64,000 nt of DNA from Halomonas sp. JB37 (GCF_002332255.1 NZ_NRGW01000001.1:3596001-3660000); one strand, 5' to 3'; counted from the stretch's first letter, positions 34,341 through 44,157 are shown. The notes: a model not told the origin generated them from the letters alone. Translations and numbers: made by a program.

Positions 34341-35135
34341 TTAAAAGTGCGGCGTCAACTGCTTAACCAGCGCCTTATAAAGGCGTGGACCAGCGGCCAT
34401 CAGCAGCCCTTCTACTTTTACCGTCGGCTGGCCGTCAGGTGTACCCATTAGGGCGCCGGCTTCTTTCAAGAACAGTGTACCCACCTGCATATCCTGCTCT
34501 TCCAGACCCAGCACGAAGGCGCTGTCAACGCGGCCACAGGCGAGTTCACACAAATCCAAGAGACCGCTTCCCGTCGCCAGCAATGTTTCTACCTGCGGGG
34601 CGAGCTGCTGGCTAACGGTTAAGTAAGCAGGTAAATGACGAGTGCGCAGCCAGGCTTCCGGTAGGCTCATCGCCATGCGCGTACCCGTAATGGCAGTGGG
34701 CTTGCTAACGCGCATGCGTTTGTCATTGTGCTGAGCGCCGCGACCGCGGCTGGCGATATATTCATCGTCGCCGAACGGGGAAATAATCACCGCGTGCTCG
34801 GGACGACCTTTGATAAGACACACCACTGACAGTGCAAAGCCCGTACCGGCAACGGCTAAATTGGAATAGCCGTGCATTGGTTCAATTTTCCAGACGACAT
34901 CCGCACCTTCGCCTTCACCCGCTCTATGCGGTGTAAAGCGGCCGGTAACACCGTGCTGGGGATAACCGCGTTCCAACTGCTGAACAATCGTTGCTTCGGC
35001 CTTGCGCGCCGTCTCATCGAGCAGGCGATCAAGGTTAAATTCTTCGTGAGCGTTTTCAATACGTTCGCGTACACGCATAAAATGTTCAACAGCGCCGCGT
35101 GCAGCACGCAGCGTAAATTGGACCATAGGATTCAT
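34341..35135 (-). CDS. suhB: Inositol monophosphatase family protein SuhB
   Basis: 264 residues. It begins MNPMVQFTLRAARGAVEHFM like E. coli SuhB. The metal-site motif of this family (normally WxIDPxDGTxN) is altered here to VVWKIEPMHGYSNLAVAG. The E of the first metal motif is also not clear, since the helix reads PHRAGEGEGADVVWKIEP. The second motif, with its usual WD, is replaced by SGLLDLCELACGRVDSAFVL. So key catalytic residues appear changed, which suggests it may act mainly through SuhB's role in rRNA transcription (Nus complex) and not as a phosphatase. Confidence 0.85.
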   Translation of the reverse strand: MNPMVQFTLRAARGAVEHFMRVRERIENAHEEFNLDRLLDETARKAEATIVQQLERGYPQHGVTGRFTPHRAGEGEGADVVWKIEPMHGYSNLAVAGTGFALSVVCLIKGRPEHAVIISPFGDDEYIASRGRGAQHNDKRMRVSKPTAITGTRMAMSLPEAWLRTRHLPAYLTVSQQLAPQVETLLATGSGLLDLCELACGRVDSAFVLGLEEQDMQVGTLFLKEAGALMGTPDGQPTVKVEGLLMAAGPRLYKALVKQLTPHF

Positions 35136-35324
35136 GATCGGGCCTTGTGACAGTGATGTTAAAGAACGGGGTGTAAAGCAAACAACAGAGCGCTAAGCGC
35201 AGGCGCGTATAGTCGCCTTTGGGGCGCAATTCTAGCAGACCGTTCTCGGGCATGCCATCGACTCATGCTAGACTGCGCGTTTTACACCTTATTGATCACC
35301 GAGCACTATTTACCGGGCCCTATC

Positions 35325-36071
35325 ATGCTTGAGCGCATTCGCATTGTTCTAATTGGCACTAGCCATCCTGGCAACATCGGCGGCGTGGCACGCGCCATGC
35401 ACAACATGGGCTTAGCAGATTTAGCTCTCGTCGCCCCCCGCTGTGAGGTACTGACTCAGGACAGTATTTCCCGCGCATCAGGGGCTGATCACCTGCTTCA
35501 TCAAGTGCGCGTACATACAACGCTAGAAGAAGCGGTGGCTGACTGCACCTTAGCCGTTGGCGCCAGCGCACGCTCGCGTACGCTGCCCTGGCCAATGCTC
35601 TCTCCGCGAGAATTAGCGGGCCGACTGCCCGCAGAGTGTCAGCCCGAGGGTGCCCGCATCGCGCTGGTCTTTGGGCGCGAAGACAGCGGCCTTACCAATG
35701 CTGAGCTGCAGCGGTGCCATGCCCATGTGCATATCCCCACCAATGCTGATTTTAGCTCACTCAATTTGGCAGCGGCGGTTCAAGTGCTGGCTTATGAGTG
35801 TCGTATGGCGTGGCTTGGCCAAGCCGATACGCCGCCCGCGGCAGCTGTCGATGAAGAAGAGCTGGCAACGCATGCAGAAATTGAGCACTATTTTGAGCAT
35901 TTAGAACGTACGCTAGTTGACATTGATTTTCATGACCCGGCCCAACCGCGACAGCTAATGGCGAGACTGCGCCGCTTATACTTGCGCGCTCGCCCTGAGC
36001 GCATGGAAATCAATATTTTGCGTGGAATCCTATCGGCTACCGACAAAGCCGCCGGCAATCCACGGCGTTAG
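35325..36071 (+). CDS. trmJ: tRNA (cytidine/uridine-2'-O-)-methyltransferase TrmJ
   Basis: 248 residues from the ATG at 35325 (MLERIRIVLIGTSHPGNIGG), close to E. coli TrmJ in length; an upstream in-frame start at 35265 is less likely. SPOUT-fold motifs are present: GTSHPGNIGGVARAMHNMGL, ALVFGREDSGLTNAELQRC and IPTNADFSSLNLAAAVQVLA, which form the SAM-binding knot. It methylates the ribose of position 32 in several tRNAs. It diverges from suhB and precedes cysE and isc genes, a common gammaproteobacterial order. Confidence 0.95.
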   Translation: MLERIRIVLIGTSHPGNIGGVARAMHNMGLADLALVAPRCEVLTQDSISRASGADHLLHQVRVHTTLEEAVADCTLAVGASARSRTLPWPMLSPRELAGRLPAECQPEGARIALVFGREDSGLTNAELQRCHAHVHIPTNADFSSLNLAAAVQVLAYECRMAWLGQADTPPAAAVDEEELATHAEIEHYFEHLERTLVDIDFHDPAQPRQLMARLRRLYLRARPERMEINILRGILSATDKAAGNPRR

Positions 36072-36158
36072 CGCTAACCGACGTAGCTTGAAGTCATCGG
36101 CAGACGCCCCAACATCGCAGTATCCTCTAAAATTCGTTGTCGCACCCAAGGACTTCTT

Positions 36159-37034
36159 ATGTTTCAACGCCTGCGTGAAGACATCAACAGTGTATTTGAG
36201 CGCGACCCCGCCGCACGCAACTTTCTTGAGGTGCTGACCAACTACCCTGGCCTGCACGCGCTGCTGCTACATCGTTGCAGCCACTGGCTGTGGAAGAAAA
36301 ATCTCAAATGGCTGTCACGGACGCTATCAACCTTCTCGCGCTGGCTGACCGGCATTGAGATTCATCCAGGCGCTACCATTGGGCGACGCTTTTTTATCGA
36401 CCACGGCATGGGCGTGGTGATTGGTGAAACCGCTCTAGTCGGCAATAACGTGACGCTGTATCAAGGCGTCACGCTCGGCGGCACCAGTTGGAACAAAGGC
36501 AAACGCCATCCAACGCTTGAGGATGGCGTTATTGTCGGTGCTGGCGCCAAGATACTCGGCCCCTTTATCGTGGGTGCCGGGGCCAAGATTGGCTCTAACG
36601 CAGTGGTCACCAAAGAAGTTCCCCCTGGCGCTACGGTCGTCGGCATTCCGGGCAAGATTGTTAAGCGCGCCGACCCCGATGTAGAAGAAGCCCTGGACGT
36701 CGACCCGGCTCGCCGTGAAGCCATCTGCCAGAAATTTGGCTTTGATGCGTACGGCGTTAGCCAGGACATGCCAGACCCCGTTGCACGCTCGATGCAGGCG
36801 ATGCTTGATCATATGCATGCGGTGGATGAACGCATCGAACATATGTGTTCGACCTTGCGCAAACTAGACGGCGACTACCGCGAAGGTCGTTTGCCTGCGC
36901 TACGCAACGAAGATTTTGCCGACATTCTGGATGAACATGATAGCGCCTGCTCTAGCGTCGAAAAGCGCTCAACGGCGCCCTCTGTTAACGATTTAGGCAG
37001 CGGGCCAACAGCGCCGCCACCGAGTAATAGTTGA
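36159..37034 (+). CDS. cysE: Serine O-acetyltransferase
   Basis: 291 residues. It starts [20 protein letters not shown], without the long N-terminal domain of E. coli CysE, so it is of the short type found next to iscR. The left-handed beta-helix hexapeptide region runs from [20 protein letters not shown] to [15 protein letters not shown], with the catalytic HGMG and the [20 protein letters not shown] loop. It forms O-acetylserine for cysteine synthesis, the sulfur source used by IscS. The C-terminal tail of about 120 residues is longer than usual, low in complexity at the end (PTAPPPSNS). Confidence 0.94.
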   Translation: MFQRLREDINSVFERDPAARNFLEVLTNYPGLHALLLHRCSHWLWKKNLKWLSRTLSTFSRWLTGIEIHPGATIGRRFFIDHGMGVVIGETALVGNNVTLYQGVTLGGTSWNKGKRHPTLEDGVIVGAGAKILGPFIVGAGAKIGSNAVVTKEVPPGATVVGIPGKIVKRADPDVEEALDVDPARREAICQKFGFDAYGVSQDMPDPVARSMQAMLDHMHAVDERIEHMCSTLRKLDGDYREGRLPALRNEDFADILDEHDSACSSVEKRSTAPSVNDLGSGPTAPPPSNS

Positions 37035-37060
37035 CCAAAGCACTCAGGCTTTCCCATAAT
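37027..37060 (+). promoter_or_regulatory. iscR promoter with IscR type 1 site
   Basis: TTGACC (37031-37036) and CATAAT (37055-37060) are 18 bp apart. Overlapping the -35 box, 37027-37051 reads ATAGTTGACC, AAAGC, then ACTCAGGCTT. This matches nearly all positions of the IscR type 1 consensus known from E. coli (ATASYYGACT, five-base AT-rich centre, AGTCRRSTAT). The arrangement predicts repression by [2Fe-2S]-IscR. The -35 box overlaps the cysE stop codon. Confidence 0.78.
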
Positions 37061-37110
37061 GGCGACACATTTGCCGTTAGCGCTGAGGGTTCAGCGTCGA
37101 GGTGCTTGCC

Positions 37111-37578
37111 ATGCGCTTGACCACCAAAGGCCGTTACGCCGTTACCGCCATGCTCGACTTAGCGCTGCATGCCCATAACGGCCCGACCAGCCTAAGCGAT
37201 ATTTCCCAACGCCAAGAAATATCGCTCTCCTATTTAGAGCAGCTGTTTGCTCGCTTGCGCCGCGCTGGCTTGGTTGACAGCGTGCGCGGGCCGGGCGGCG
37301 GCTACTTGCTGTCGCAGCCGCCAACAGCGATTAGCGTATCGAACGTCATTGACGCGGTAAATGAAAGCGTTGATGCCACACGCTGCCGAGGGCTTTCAGA
37401 CTGCCAGCAGGGCGACACTTGCCTGACCCACCATTTATGGTGCGAGCTGTCTATTCAGATTCGTCACTTTCTTGACGAAATGACCCTGGCACAACTGATG
37501 CTGCGTCCTGATGTCATAAAGATAGCAGCGCGACAGGATCAGCGCGCTGACGCCGGCATTCTGGTCTCATCGCCTTAG
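37111..37578 (+). CDS. iscR: Fe-S cluster assembly regulator IscR
   Basis: 155 residues from the ATG at 37111 ([20 protein letters not shown]), preceded by GAGG; an in-frame GTG at 37102 is unlikely. An Rrf2-type winged helix occupies residues 1-80. The cluster ligands are visible at Cys92, Cys98, Cys104 ([13 protein letters not shown]) and His107, the same positions as in E. coli IscR. It senses [2Fe-2S] supply and represses its own operon; a matching type 1 site lies in its promoter. The gene heads a shortened isc operon. Confidence 0.96.
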   Translation: MRLTTKGRYAVTAMLDLALHAHNGPTSLSDISQRQEISLSYLEQLFARLRRAGLVDSVRGPGGGYLLSQPPTAISVSNVIDAVNESVDATRCRGLSDCQQGDTCLTHHLWCELSIQIRHFLDEMTLAQLMLRPDVIKIAARQDQRADAGILVSSP

Positions 37579-37640
37579 CGCCAGCCATTCATTAGCGCTT
37601 CTTGTGTCGTTATTATTAATAAACCGCCGGTACCTTAACC

Positions 37641-38807
37641 ATGACCACGCCTACGCTGCCAATCTACTTAGATTATGCCTCCACCGCGCCGGTTGACGTG
37701 CGCGTGGTAGAGGTCATGCAGCGCTACCTAACGGTTGACCAGCTGTTTGCCAACCCCGCATCGCGCAGCCACATGCTCGGCTGGCAGGCGGAACAGGTGG
37801 TCGAGCAGGCGCGCCGCCAGGTGGCCGATGCCATTGGTGCCGATCCTAGAGAGATTGTTTGGACCAGCGGTGCCACGGAAGCGAACAATTTAGCGCTGAC
37901 TGGCTTTATGCGCGCTAATCGCGAGCGCGGCATGCACCTAGCAACCTCTACAATCGAGCACAAAGCGGTGGTTGATACCGCTGCCGCGCTTGAAAAAGAA
38001 GGCTTTGAGGTGACATGGCTAACGCCAGGGCGCGATGGCTGCATTCAGCCTGAGCAGCTGCGCGCTGCCATGCGTGACGACACCACGCTGGTCTCGTTAA
38101 TGGCCGTAAATAACGAGCTGGGCAGCATTAATGATATCGCCGCGCTGGCGGGCGTCGCCCATGAATTTGGCGCCGCGTTCCATACCGATGCGGCGCAAGC
38201 AACGGGGCGCATCTCGCTCGACGTGGTGGCTCAGCAAATTGACTTGATGTCGCTTTCTGGGCACAAAACCTACGGCCCGAAAGGCGTAGGGGCGCTCTAT
38301 GTTAAGCGCCATCCGGATATTCGCATTGAGGCACTCATTCACGGCGGCGGCCACGAGCGCGGCATGCGCTCCGGAACGCTGCCGACCCATCAAATTGCGG
38401 GAATGGGTGAAGCGCTTGCCTTAATGCAGCAACAGTTCGATGACGACAACGCGCATATCCGCCGTTTGCAGCAGCGCTTTTTAGCCGGACTACAAGGCGT
38501 AGAGGGCATTTTTGCCAATACGCCGCTCGATAGCGCTGTGCCTAACATTCTCAACTTGGCGTTTGAAGGGGTCGACGGTGAATCGCTGCTGATGGCGCTG
38601 CGTGACGTCGCTGTATCCACCGGCTCAGCATGCAACTCGGCCAGCGTCGATCCTTCCTACGTATTGCTTGGCATCGGCACGCCACGCTCGCTTGCGCTTT
38701 CATCGCTGCGCTTTAGCTTTGGCCGCTTCACCACCGAAGCCGACATTGATCATGCGCTAACGCTCATTCGCCACGCGGTGAGCAGTTTACGTGCACCGCC
38801 ACGTTAA
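37641..38807 (+). CDS. iscS: Cysteine desulfurase IscS
   Basis: 388 residues. PLP lysine Lys209 is in LSGHKTYGPKG; the persulfide-forming Cys331 is in VSTGSACNSASVDPSYVL, a loop of IscS type. YLDYASTAPVD and WTSGATEANNLAL are the usual N-terminal motifs. It takes sulfur from cysteine for Fe-S clusters, tRNA thiolation and other pathways. It is somewhat shorter than the 404-residue E. coli protein; the C-terminal tail that contacts IscU in E. coli (ending near LPLW-type sequence) looks replaced by RHAVSSLRAPPR. No iscU gene follows. Confidence 0.93.
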   Translation: MTTPTLPIYLDYASTAPVDVRVVEVMQRYLTVDQLFANPASRSHMLGWQAEQVVEQARRQVADAIGADPREIVWTSGATEANNLALTGFMRANRERGMHLATSTIEHKAVVDTAAALEKEGFEVTWLTPGRDGCIQPEQLRAAMRDDTTLVSLMAVNNELGSINDIAALAGVAHEFGAAFHTDAAQATGRISLDVVAQQIDLMSLSGHKTYGPKGVGALYVKRHPDIRIEALIHGGGHERGMRSGTLPTHQIAGMGEALALMQQQFDDDNAHIRRLQQRFLAGLQGVEGIFANTPLDSAVPNILNLAFEGVDGESLLMALRDVAVSTGSACNSASVDPSYVLLGIGTPRSLALSSLRFSFGRFTTEADIDHALTLIRHAVSSLRAPPR

Positions 38808-38837
38808 GCGGCTGACACTTTTTAAGGAGGACGCCCC

Positions 38838-39164
38838 ATGGCAACACTTAACATTACACCGGCTGCCGCACAGCAGATCCGCCATGTGCTTGACGAGCGC
38901 GGCCAAGGCCTGGGCCTGCGGGTTTCGGTCAAACCTAGCGGCTGCTCAGGCTTTAGCTACGTGCTCGACTTCGCCGATACAATCAGTGAAGAAGAAGTGC
39001 ATTTTGAAGCCCACGGCGCCAGCGTGTACGTTGCGCCCGATGCTGTAGAGATGCTCAACGGCAGTGAAGTGGATTACGTTAGCGAAGGACTCAACCGCTT
39101 CTTCCGGTTTAATAACCCTAACGTAAAAGATGAATGCGGCTGCGGCGAGAGCTTTACCGTTTAA
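38838..39164 (+). CDS. iscA: Fe-S assembly protein IscA (A-type carrier)
   Basis: 108 residues. The three conserved cysteines of A-type carriers are present in VKPSGCSGFSYVLDF and DECGCGESFTV. It delivers Fe-S clusters to target proteins. AAGGAGG precedes the start. It directly follows iscS (30 bp), whereas iscU separates the two in most isc operons. The next gene is ndk; hscB, hscA, fdx and iscX are absent. Confidence 0.95.
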   Translation: MATLNITPAAAQQIRHVLDERGQGLGLRVSVKPSGCSGFSYVLDFADTISEEEVHFEAHGASVYVAPDAVEMLNGSEVDYVSEGLNRFFRFNNPNVKDECGCGESFTV

Positions 39165-39215
39165 GCTATGTGCAGCGAGGTTTCATCACCGGTATTCATC
39201 CCCCGGCTTAAGCGC

Positions 39216-39350
39216 TATAATCGCGCCCCTGGATATCTGAGTTCAGGCAGCCGGGGCATTCCCGTGCGCATTTTAAATGCGCTTACTGCTGAACCACATT
39301 AGCCAAATCATTTTGTCTTGGCCGCCCTGGGTTTCTGAGGCGGCAATTTT
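39216..39350 (+). ncRNA. Structured leader or possible small RNA before ndk
   Basis: A perfect -10 box TATAAT lies at 39216-39221 (no good -35). Downstream are a perfect hairpin GCGCATTT-T-AAATGCGC (39266-39282) and a terminator-like hairpin GCCGCC/GGCGGC (39321-39344) followed by AATTTTT. A transcript of about 120 bases could end there as a small RNA or act as an attenuated ndk leader. No known RNA family is recognised. Confidence 0.35.
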
Positions 39351-39389
39351 TGCTTAATTCTTTTTCAAGAACTCAAGGAGACCATTCGC

Positions 39390-39815
39390 ATGGCTACTGA
39401 ACGCACTCTTTCTATTATCAAGCCTGACGCCGTTGCCAAAAATGCTATCGGTGAGATCATCGCTCGCTTTGAAAAAGCCGGCCTGAACGTAGTAGCGGCC
39501 AAAATGGTACACCTTTCTGAAGAGAAAGCTGGCGGATTTTACGCCGAGCACAAAGAGCGTCCTTTCTTTAAAGACCTCGTTGGCTTCATGACCTCTGGCC
39601 CGGTTGTGGTTCAAGTACTTGAAGGCGAAGGCGCCATCGCTAAAAATCGCGACTTGATGGGTGCCACTAACCCGAAAGACGCCGCTGCTGGCACAATTCG
39701 CGCCGATTTCGCGGAAACAATCGACGCCAACGCTGTCCATGGTTCTGATTCTGCAGAAAGCGCTAAGCGCGAAATTAGCTACTTCTTCGGCAACGACGAA
39801 ATTTGCCCGCGCTAA
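39390..39815 (+). CDS. ndk: Nucleoside diphosphate kinase
   Basis: 141 residues, the standard length. It contains [20 protein letters not shown] at the N-terminus and the active-site region [20 protein letters not shown], whose His is phosphorylated. It balances NTP pools by moving gamma-phosphate between nucleotides. AAGGAG precedes the start. In related genomes ndk usually follows the complete isc operon; here it follows iscA directly. Confidence 0.97.
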   Translation: MATERTLSIIKPDAVAKNAIGEIIARFEKAGLNVVAAKMVHLSEEKAGGFYAEHKERPFFKDLVGFMTSGPVVVQVLEGEGAIAKNRDLMGATNPKDAAAGTIRADFAETIDANAVHGSDSAESAKREISYFFGNDEICPR

Positions 39816-39862
39816 GTCTGACTTTTAGCGCCGCCGTATCGACTTTCGTTGCCGGCCATTTT

Positions 39863-39881
39863 GCGGAGGCTACGCCTCCGC
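39863..39881 (+). terminator. GC-rich hairpin between ndk and rlmN
   Basis: GCGGAGGC and GCCTCCGC pair perfectly around TAC, followed by a pyrimidine-rich stretch (CCTTCTCTTT). It may be a weak terminator or attenuator ahead of rlmN. Confidence 0.5.
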
Positions 39882-39904
39882 CCTTCTCTTTAACGCTGAC
39901 CGCC

Positions 39905-41089
39905 ATGACCACCACTGTAGCCCAACATACGCCCGCTCCTCGTTCTGATGCCGCCAGCACACCTGCTGTCAAAGCGTCACCTGAACGCCACAACCTGCTC
40001 GGCATGTCCCGCGAGCAGATGGAAACGTTCTTTTTGTCGATTGGCGAAAAGAAATTCCGTGCTGCGCAGCTAATGAAGTGGATTCATCAAGAGGGTAGCG
40101 ATGATTTTGCTGCCATGACGAATCTCTCCAAACCGCTGCGTGAAAAACTGGCGCGGGTAGCAGAAATTCGTGGCCCTGGGGTAGTCTATGAAGGCACTTC
40201 CAGCGACGGCACCCGCAAGTGGGTACTGGAAGTAGAAGATGGCAGCTACGTAGAAACGGTATTGATTCCGGCTGAGAACGGCAAGCGCCGTACGCTCTGC
40301 GTCTCTTCTCAGGTCGGCTGCTCGCTGGATTGCAGCTTCTGCTCCACCGGCAAGCAAGGGTTTCAGCGCAACTTAACCGCGGCTGAAATCATTGGCCAGG
40401 TGTGGGTCGCTCAGCGTAGCGTTGGCCCGCGCCGTGATACGGCTAATCGCCCGGTAACCAACGTCGTCATGATGGGAATGGGCGAGCCATTGCTCAACTT
40501 TGATAACGTTGTGCCGGCCATGAAGCTGATGCTTGACGATAACGGCTATGGCCTGTCTAAGCGCCGCGTGACACTGTCGACCTCCGGCGTTGTGCCGATG
40601 ATCGACAAGCTCGGCGATGAAATAGACGTTAGTCTGGCCATTTCGCTGCACGCCTCAACGGACGAGCTGCGCAATACGCTGGTACCCATCAATCGCAAAT
40701 ATAACATTCGCGCGTTGCTGGATGCCTGCCATCGCTACCTGTCCAAAGGCCCAGACAATCGGCAGATCACCATAGAGTATACGCTGATCAAAGACATCAA
40801 TGATCAGCAGGAGCACGCAGAGCAGCTCGCCGCTTTGCTTAAAGAGCTGCCGTGTAAGATTAACCTGATTCCGTTTAATCCGTTCCCTAATTCCGGGTAC
40901 GAAAAACCGTCGCGCAACCAGGTTATGCGCTTTCAGCAGTGGCTTTACGATGAAGGCTACAATGCAACGGTGAGAACAACTCGCGGTGAAGATATTGATG
41001 CCGCCTGCGGCCAGTTAGTTGGGCTCGTGAAAGACCGTACTAAACGCAGCGCGCGCCATATCCAGTCGGTACAGCTTGATGCCGACTAA
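39905..41089 (+). CDS. rlmN: Dual-specificity rRNA/tRNA adenine-C2 methyltransferase RlmN
   Basis: 394 residues from the ATG at 39905 ([14 protein letters not shown]). The longer frame back to 39803 overlaps ndk and a hairpin and is unlikely. The radical SAM motif is [15 protein letters not shown] (CxxxCxxC). Other RlmN motifs are [27 protein letters not shown] and the C-terminal DIDAACGQL with the methyl-carrying cysteine. It methylates A2503 of 23S rRNA and A37 of some tRNAs. No clear ribosome-binding site is seen before the start. Confidence 0.95.
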   Translation: MTTTVAQHTPAPRSDAASTPAVKASPERHNLLGMSREQMETFFLSIGEKKFRAAQLMKWIHQEGSDDFAAMTNLSKPLREKLARVAEIRGPGVVYEGTSSDGTRKWVLEVEDGSYVETVLIPAENGKRRTLCVSSQVGCSLDCSFCSTGKQGFQRNLTAAEIIGQVWVAQRSVGPRRDTANRPVTNVVMMGMGEPLLNFDNVVPAMKLMLDDNGYGLSKRRVTLSTSGVVPMIDKLGDEIDVSLAISLHASTDELRNTLVPINRKYNIRALLDACHRYLSKGPDNRQITIEYTLIKDINDQQEHAEQLAALLKELPCKINLIPFNPFPNSGYEKPSRNQVMRFQQWLYDEGYNATVRTTRGEDIDAACGQLVGLVKDRTKRSARHIQSVQLDAD

Positions 41090-41226
41090 CGCAACGGGTA
41101 CAAAACAGGGCTTGGCTTGACTTCCGCCTAGCGCGGCGCTTTGATGGTCACGGTTTTTATTGTCACGGCGTTATGCTCTATTTGCACTGTTATTAGTCGT
41201 TGGACGTTCACCACGAGAGGATTGAT

Positions 41227-41961
41227 ATGATCGCTCACCGCAAGCGCCAACACCCAATTCGGGTGCACCTGCTGACCGTGCTTATCGGCAGCCTGTGGCT
41301 TGCTGGCTGTGCTTCATCCAATACGGTTTCACCCCAAGCTAACCCAGCAGCAGCCGATGCCTATACGCAGCTTGGCGTCGCTTATCTGGAGCGCGACAAT
41401 CTTCCCCGCGCGCTTAATGCACTGGACCGGGCGCTCGATATTGCCCCTCACCATGCAGAAGCGTTGCAAGCGCTAGCATTGGTTTACCAGCACCAGGGCG
41501 AAAATGCACTGGCCAACGACTATTTTCAACAAGCGGTTAACGCTGAACCTGACTTTACACGCGCCCGTAACAACTATGCGGCGTTCTTGTATGGCCAGGG
41601 CCAGTTTGACCCCGCCTGTGAACAGCTAGAAACTGCATCCCAGGATGCCCAGTACGCCAACCGGTCCCAGCTATTTACCAACCTGGGGCAGTGTTATGTG
41701 GCGCTGGAAGAATTTGATGATGCACGCGCCAGGTTGCAGCGTGCGCAAAGTATTGATCCGCGCAATGCGCGCGGTTATTTAATGTTAGCTGAACTCGAAT
41801 ATTCGCAGGGCAATTACGCTCAGGCCTGGGCACCGCTGCAATCTTATTTACAGCTCGCTGAGCCCGACCAAGCGGCGCTAGAAATGGCGGTTGATATCGC
41901 CCATGCCCGCGGCGACCATAGCGTCGCCGCCGACTACCAGCGCCAGCTTGGCACCGACTGA
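41227..41961 (+). CDS. pilF: Type IV pilus biogenesis TPR lipoprotein (PilF/PilW)
   Basis: About 244 residues from the ATG at 41227, which has AGAGGA six bases upstream. The signal peptide ends in the lipobox LAGC (SLWLAGCASS), so the protein is an outer-membrane lipoprotein. The rest is a series of TPR-like repeats (AYTQLGVAYLERDNLPRALN, HAEALQALALVYQHQGENAL, NARGYLMLAELEYSQGNYAQ). PilF/PilW proteins help PilQ secretin assembly. Between rlmN and rodZ, its standard location. Confidence 0.9.
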   Translation: MIAHRKRQHPIRVHLLTVLIGSLWLAGCASSNTVSPQANPAAADAYTQLGVAYLERDNLPRALNALDRALDIAPHHAEALQALALVYQHQGENALANDYFQQAVNAEPDFTRARNNYAAFLYGQGQFDPACEQLETASQDAQYANRSQLFTNLGQCYVALEEFDDARARLQRAQSIDPRNARGYLMLAELEYSQGNYAQAWAPLQSYLQLAEPDQAALEMAVDIAHARGDHSVAADYQRQLGTD

Positions 41962-42004
41962 TTGACGCCCTGATCACCGCTTATTTAATGAAGGATGCTC
42001 AGCC

Positions 42005-42943
42005 ATGAGCGATACACAGTCACAAGAAAGCGTCATTAATAGCACCAACACCGTTTCTCCCGGTGAGCTTCTCTCCCGCCAGCGAGAACAGCTTGGCGTG
42101 CCGCTCGCCGATGCCGCCCGCGCACTGAACCTGCGCCCGGCCGTGGTCAACGGGCTAGAGCAAGATAACTACCAAGAAATCCCCGTAGCCGCCTATCGCC
42201 GCGGCTACCTGCGCGCCTACGCAAAATATCTCGGCATGGATGACCGTCTCGTGCTTGAGGCTTATCAGGCCCGCCATGGCAGTATCGATGCTGAGCGCAA
42301 GGTCATCCCGGTGTCGACTACCCGGCCGCCTTCCCGCATTGGCGCCTGGCTGTTCAAACTCGTTACTCTGCTGGTCATTGTTGGACTAATCGCGGTAACG
42401 GTAATGTGGTGGCAAAGCCGTGGTGGCAATGAACCGCCCGGCCTTGGTTCTTCGTCCACAGAAGAGACGGTGAATGCGCCAGCAGAGCCGCCGGAAGCAG
42501 AAAGTGCCGCCGTCGAGCCCAGCATTACCAGCGGCGATGAAAACGCAGCACCGGCTTCCCAAGAGCAAGCGGGCGGCGCCGATACCGTCGCGGTTATCGA
42601 CCCGCCGACGCTGGTCGATACCGATGACGCGCCGCCGGCAGAAACCGCAGCGGTAGAAAGTGATCCTGAGGACACCGCCGACGCAACAGCCACGACGAAC
42701 GCCAACGCTCTTGAACTAACGTTCAACGAGCAGTCGTGGACCGAAATTTTTGACGCCACCAATCAGCGCATTTTTGTTGGCCTGCAAACGCCCGGCACGT
42801 CCACCAGCGTCGAAGGCCAGCCCCCGTTTCGTTTAACGATAGGCAATGCCACCGGTGTTGAACTGCGCTACCAGGGTGAGGAAGTTGACCTTCCCGCCCA
42901 AGCCGGTGCCAATAACGTAGCCCGATTTACCCTGGGAGAGTGA
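42005..42943 (+). CDS. rodZ: RodZ-like cytoskeletal protein
   Basis: 312 residues. An Xre-like helix-turn-helix domain is at about residues 20-90 ([20 protein letters not shown] and [20 protein letters not shown]). A single membrane helix follows at about 113-136. Next is a long acidic Ala/Glu/Thr/Ser-rich periplasmic linker (140-235), and last a C-terminal DUF4115-type domain ([20 protein letters not shown]). RodZ links the MreB filament to the membrane and helps maintain rod shape. The ispG start lies 8 bases after the stop. Confidence 0.92.
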   Translation: MSDTQSQESVINSTNTVSPGELLSRQREQLGVPLADAARALNLRPAVVNGLEQDNYQEIPVAAYRRGYLRAYAKYLGMDDRLVLEAYQARHGSIDAERKVIPVSTTRPPSRIGAWLFKLVTLLVIVGLIAVTVMWWQSRGGNEPPGLGSSSTEETVNAPAEPPEAESAAVEPSITSGDENAAPASQEQAGGADTVAVIDPPTLVDTDDAPPAETAAVESDPEDTADATATTNANALELTFNEQSWTEIFDATNQRIFVGLQTPGTSTSVEGQPPFRLTIGNATGVELRYQGEEVDLPAQAGANNVARFTLGE

Positions 42944-42951
42944 CCCGCCCT

Positions 42952-44067
42952 ATGCACGCCCCTTCTCCGATTAAACGCCGTTTTTCCCGCCAGATTCACG
43001 TTGGTAACGTAGCGGTTGGCGGTGATGCGCCGATTTCTGTCCAGAGCATGACCAATACAAACACGCTTGATGTCGCCGCCACGGTGGCACAAATCCAGCA
43101 GCTGGAAAAAGCCGGTGCGGATATTGTGCGCGTCTCAGTGCCTGACATGGACGCTGCGGAAACCTTTGGCCAAATCAAAAAACTCGTCAACTTGCCGCTT
43201 GTTGCCGATATTCACTTTGATTACAAAATCGCCCTGCGCGTTGCTGAGCTTGGCGTAGACTGCCTGCGCATTAACCCTGGCAACATTGGTCGGGAAGATC
43301 GCGTGCGGGCAGTGGTTAGCGCAGCCCGGGATAACGGCATTCCCATTCGCATTGGCGTTAACGCCGGTTCTTTGGAAAAAGACCTGCAGAAAAAGTACGG
43401 CGAACCGACGCCGGCCGCGCTGGTTGAATCGGCCATGCGCCATATTGATCATCTCGATCGTCTCGACTTTCAAGAATTTAAAGTCAGCGTAAAAGCCTCG
43501 GATGTGTTTATGGCGGTAGCCGCCTATCGCGACCTTGCTGCACGCATTGAGCAACCGCTGCATCTGGGCATTACCGAAGCGGGTGGGCTGCGCTCAGGCA
43601 CCGTCAAATCATCGATTGGCCTAGGCATGCTGTTAATGGATGGCATTGGCGACACCATCCGCGTCTCGCTGGCGGCCGACCCGGTAGAAGAGATCAAGGT
43701 CGGCTTTGACATGCTCAGAAGCCTCAAGCTGCGCGCTAAAGGCATCAACTTTATTGCCTGCCCCAGCTGTTCGCGCCAGAACTTTGACGTTATCGACACC
43801 ATGAACCAGCTGGAAGAGCGGCTGGAAGACGTCATGACGCCGCTCAATGTATCGGTGATTGGCTGTGTGGTTAATGGCCCAGGCGAGGCCAAAGAGACCG
43901 ATATTGGCCTTACCGGCGGCAGCCCCGCTAACTTGGTTTATATCGATGGAAAACCGGCCAGCAAGCTACGCAATGACCATCTGGTAGATGATTTAGAGCG
44001 ACTGATTCGCGACAAAGTACGCGAAAAACAGCAGCAGCAAGATGACATGATTGCCCGCAGCACTTAA
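42952..44067 (+). CDS. ispG: 4-hydroxy-3-methylbut-2-enyl diphosphate synthase
   Basis: About 371 residues from the ATG at 42952; a GTG at 42940 would overlap the rodZ stop but lies too close to the GGGAG site. It has the TIM-barrel start [20 protein letters not shown]. The Fe-S cysteines are in [13 protein letters not shown] and [17 protein letters not shown]. It reduces the cyclic diphosphate MEcPP to HMBPP in the MEP isoprenoid pathway, using a [4Fe-4S] cluster supplied by the Fe-S machinery upstream. Standard neighbour of hisS. Confidence 0.97.
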   Translation: MHAPSPIKRRFSRQIHVGNVAVGGDAPISVQSMTNTNTLDVAATVAQIQQLEKAGADIVRVSVPDMDAAETFGQIKKLVNLPLVADIHFDYKIALRVAELGVDCLRINPGNIGREDRVRAVVSAARDNGIPIRIGVNAGSLEKDLQKKYGEPTPAALVESAMRHIDHLDRLDFQEFKVSVKASDVFMAVAAYRDLAARIEQPLHLGITEAGGLRSGTVKSSIGLGMLLMDGIGDTIRVSLAADPVEEIKVGFDMLRSLKLRAKGINFIACPSCSRQNFDVIDTMNQLEERLEDVMTPLNVSVIGCVVNGPGEAKETDIGLTGGSPANLVYIDGKPASKLRNDHLVDDLERLIRDKVREKQQQQDDMIARST

Positions 44068-44157
44068 GCGCTGGGGTGTACTGCCAAGCCCGCCAGAATG
44101 AGTTTCACACCAAGACTCTGAACGCGCGGCGCCTAAAGGCAGACTAAGGAGTTTTCA

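Noticed and set aside
39803-39904. Extended N-terminus of RlmN starting inside ndk
   Set aside because: It overlaps ndk and a hairpin; the ATG at 39905 gives the expected length.
42265-42762. 165-codon minus-strand frame inside rodZ
   Set aside because: Its Ser/Ala/Val-rich product mirrors the acidic low-complexity linker of RodZ; no independent evidence of coding.
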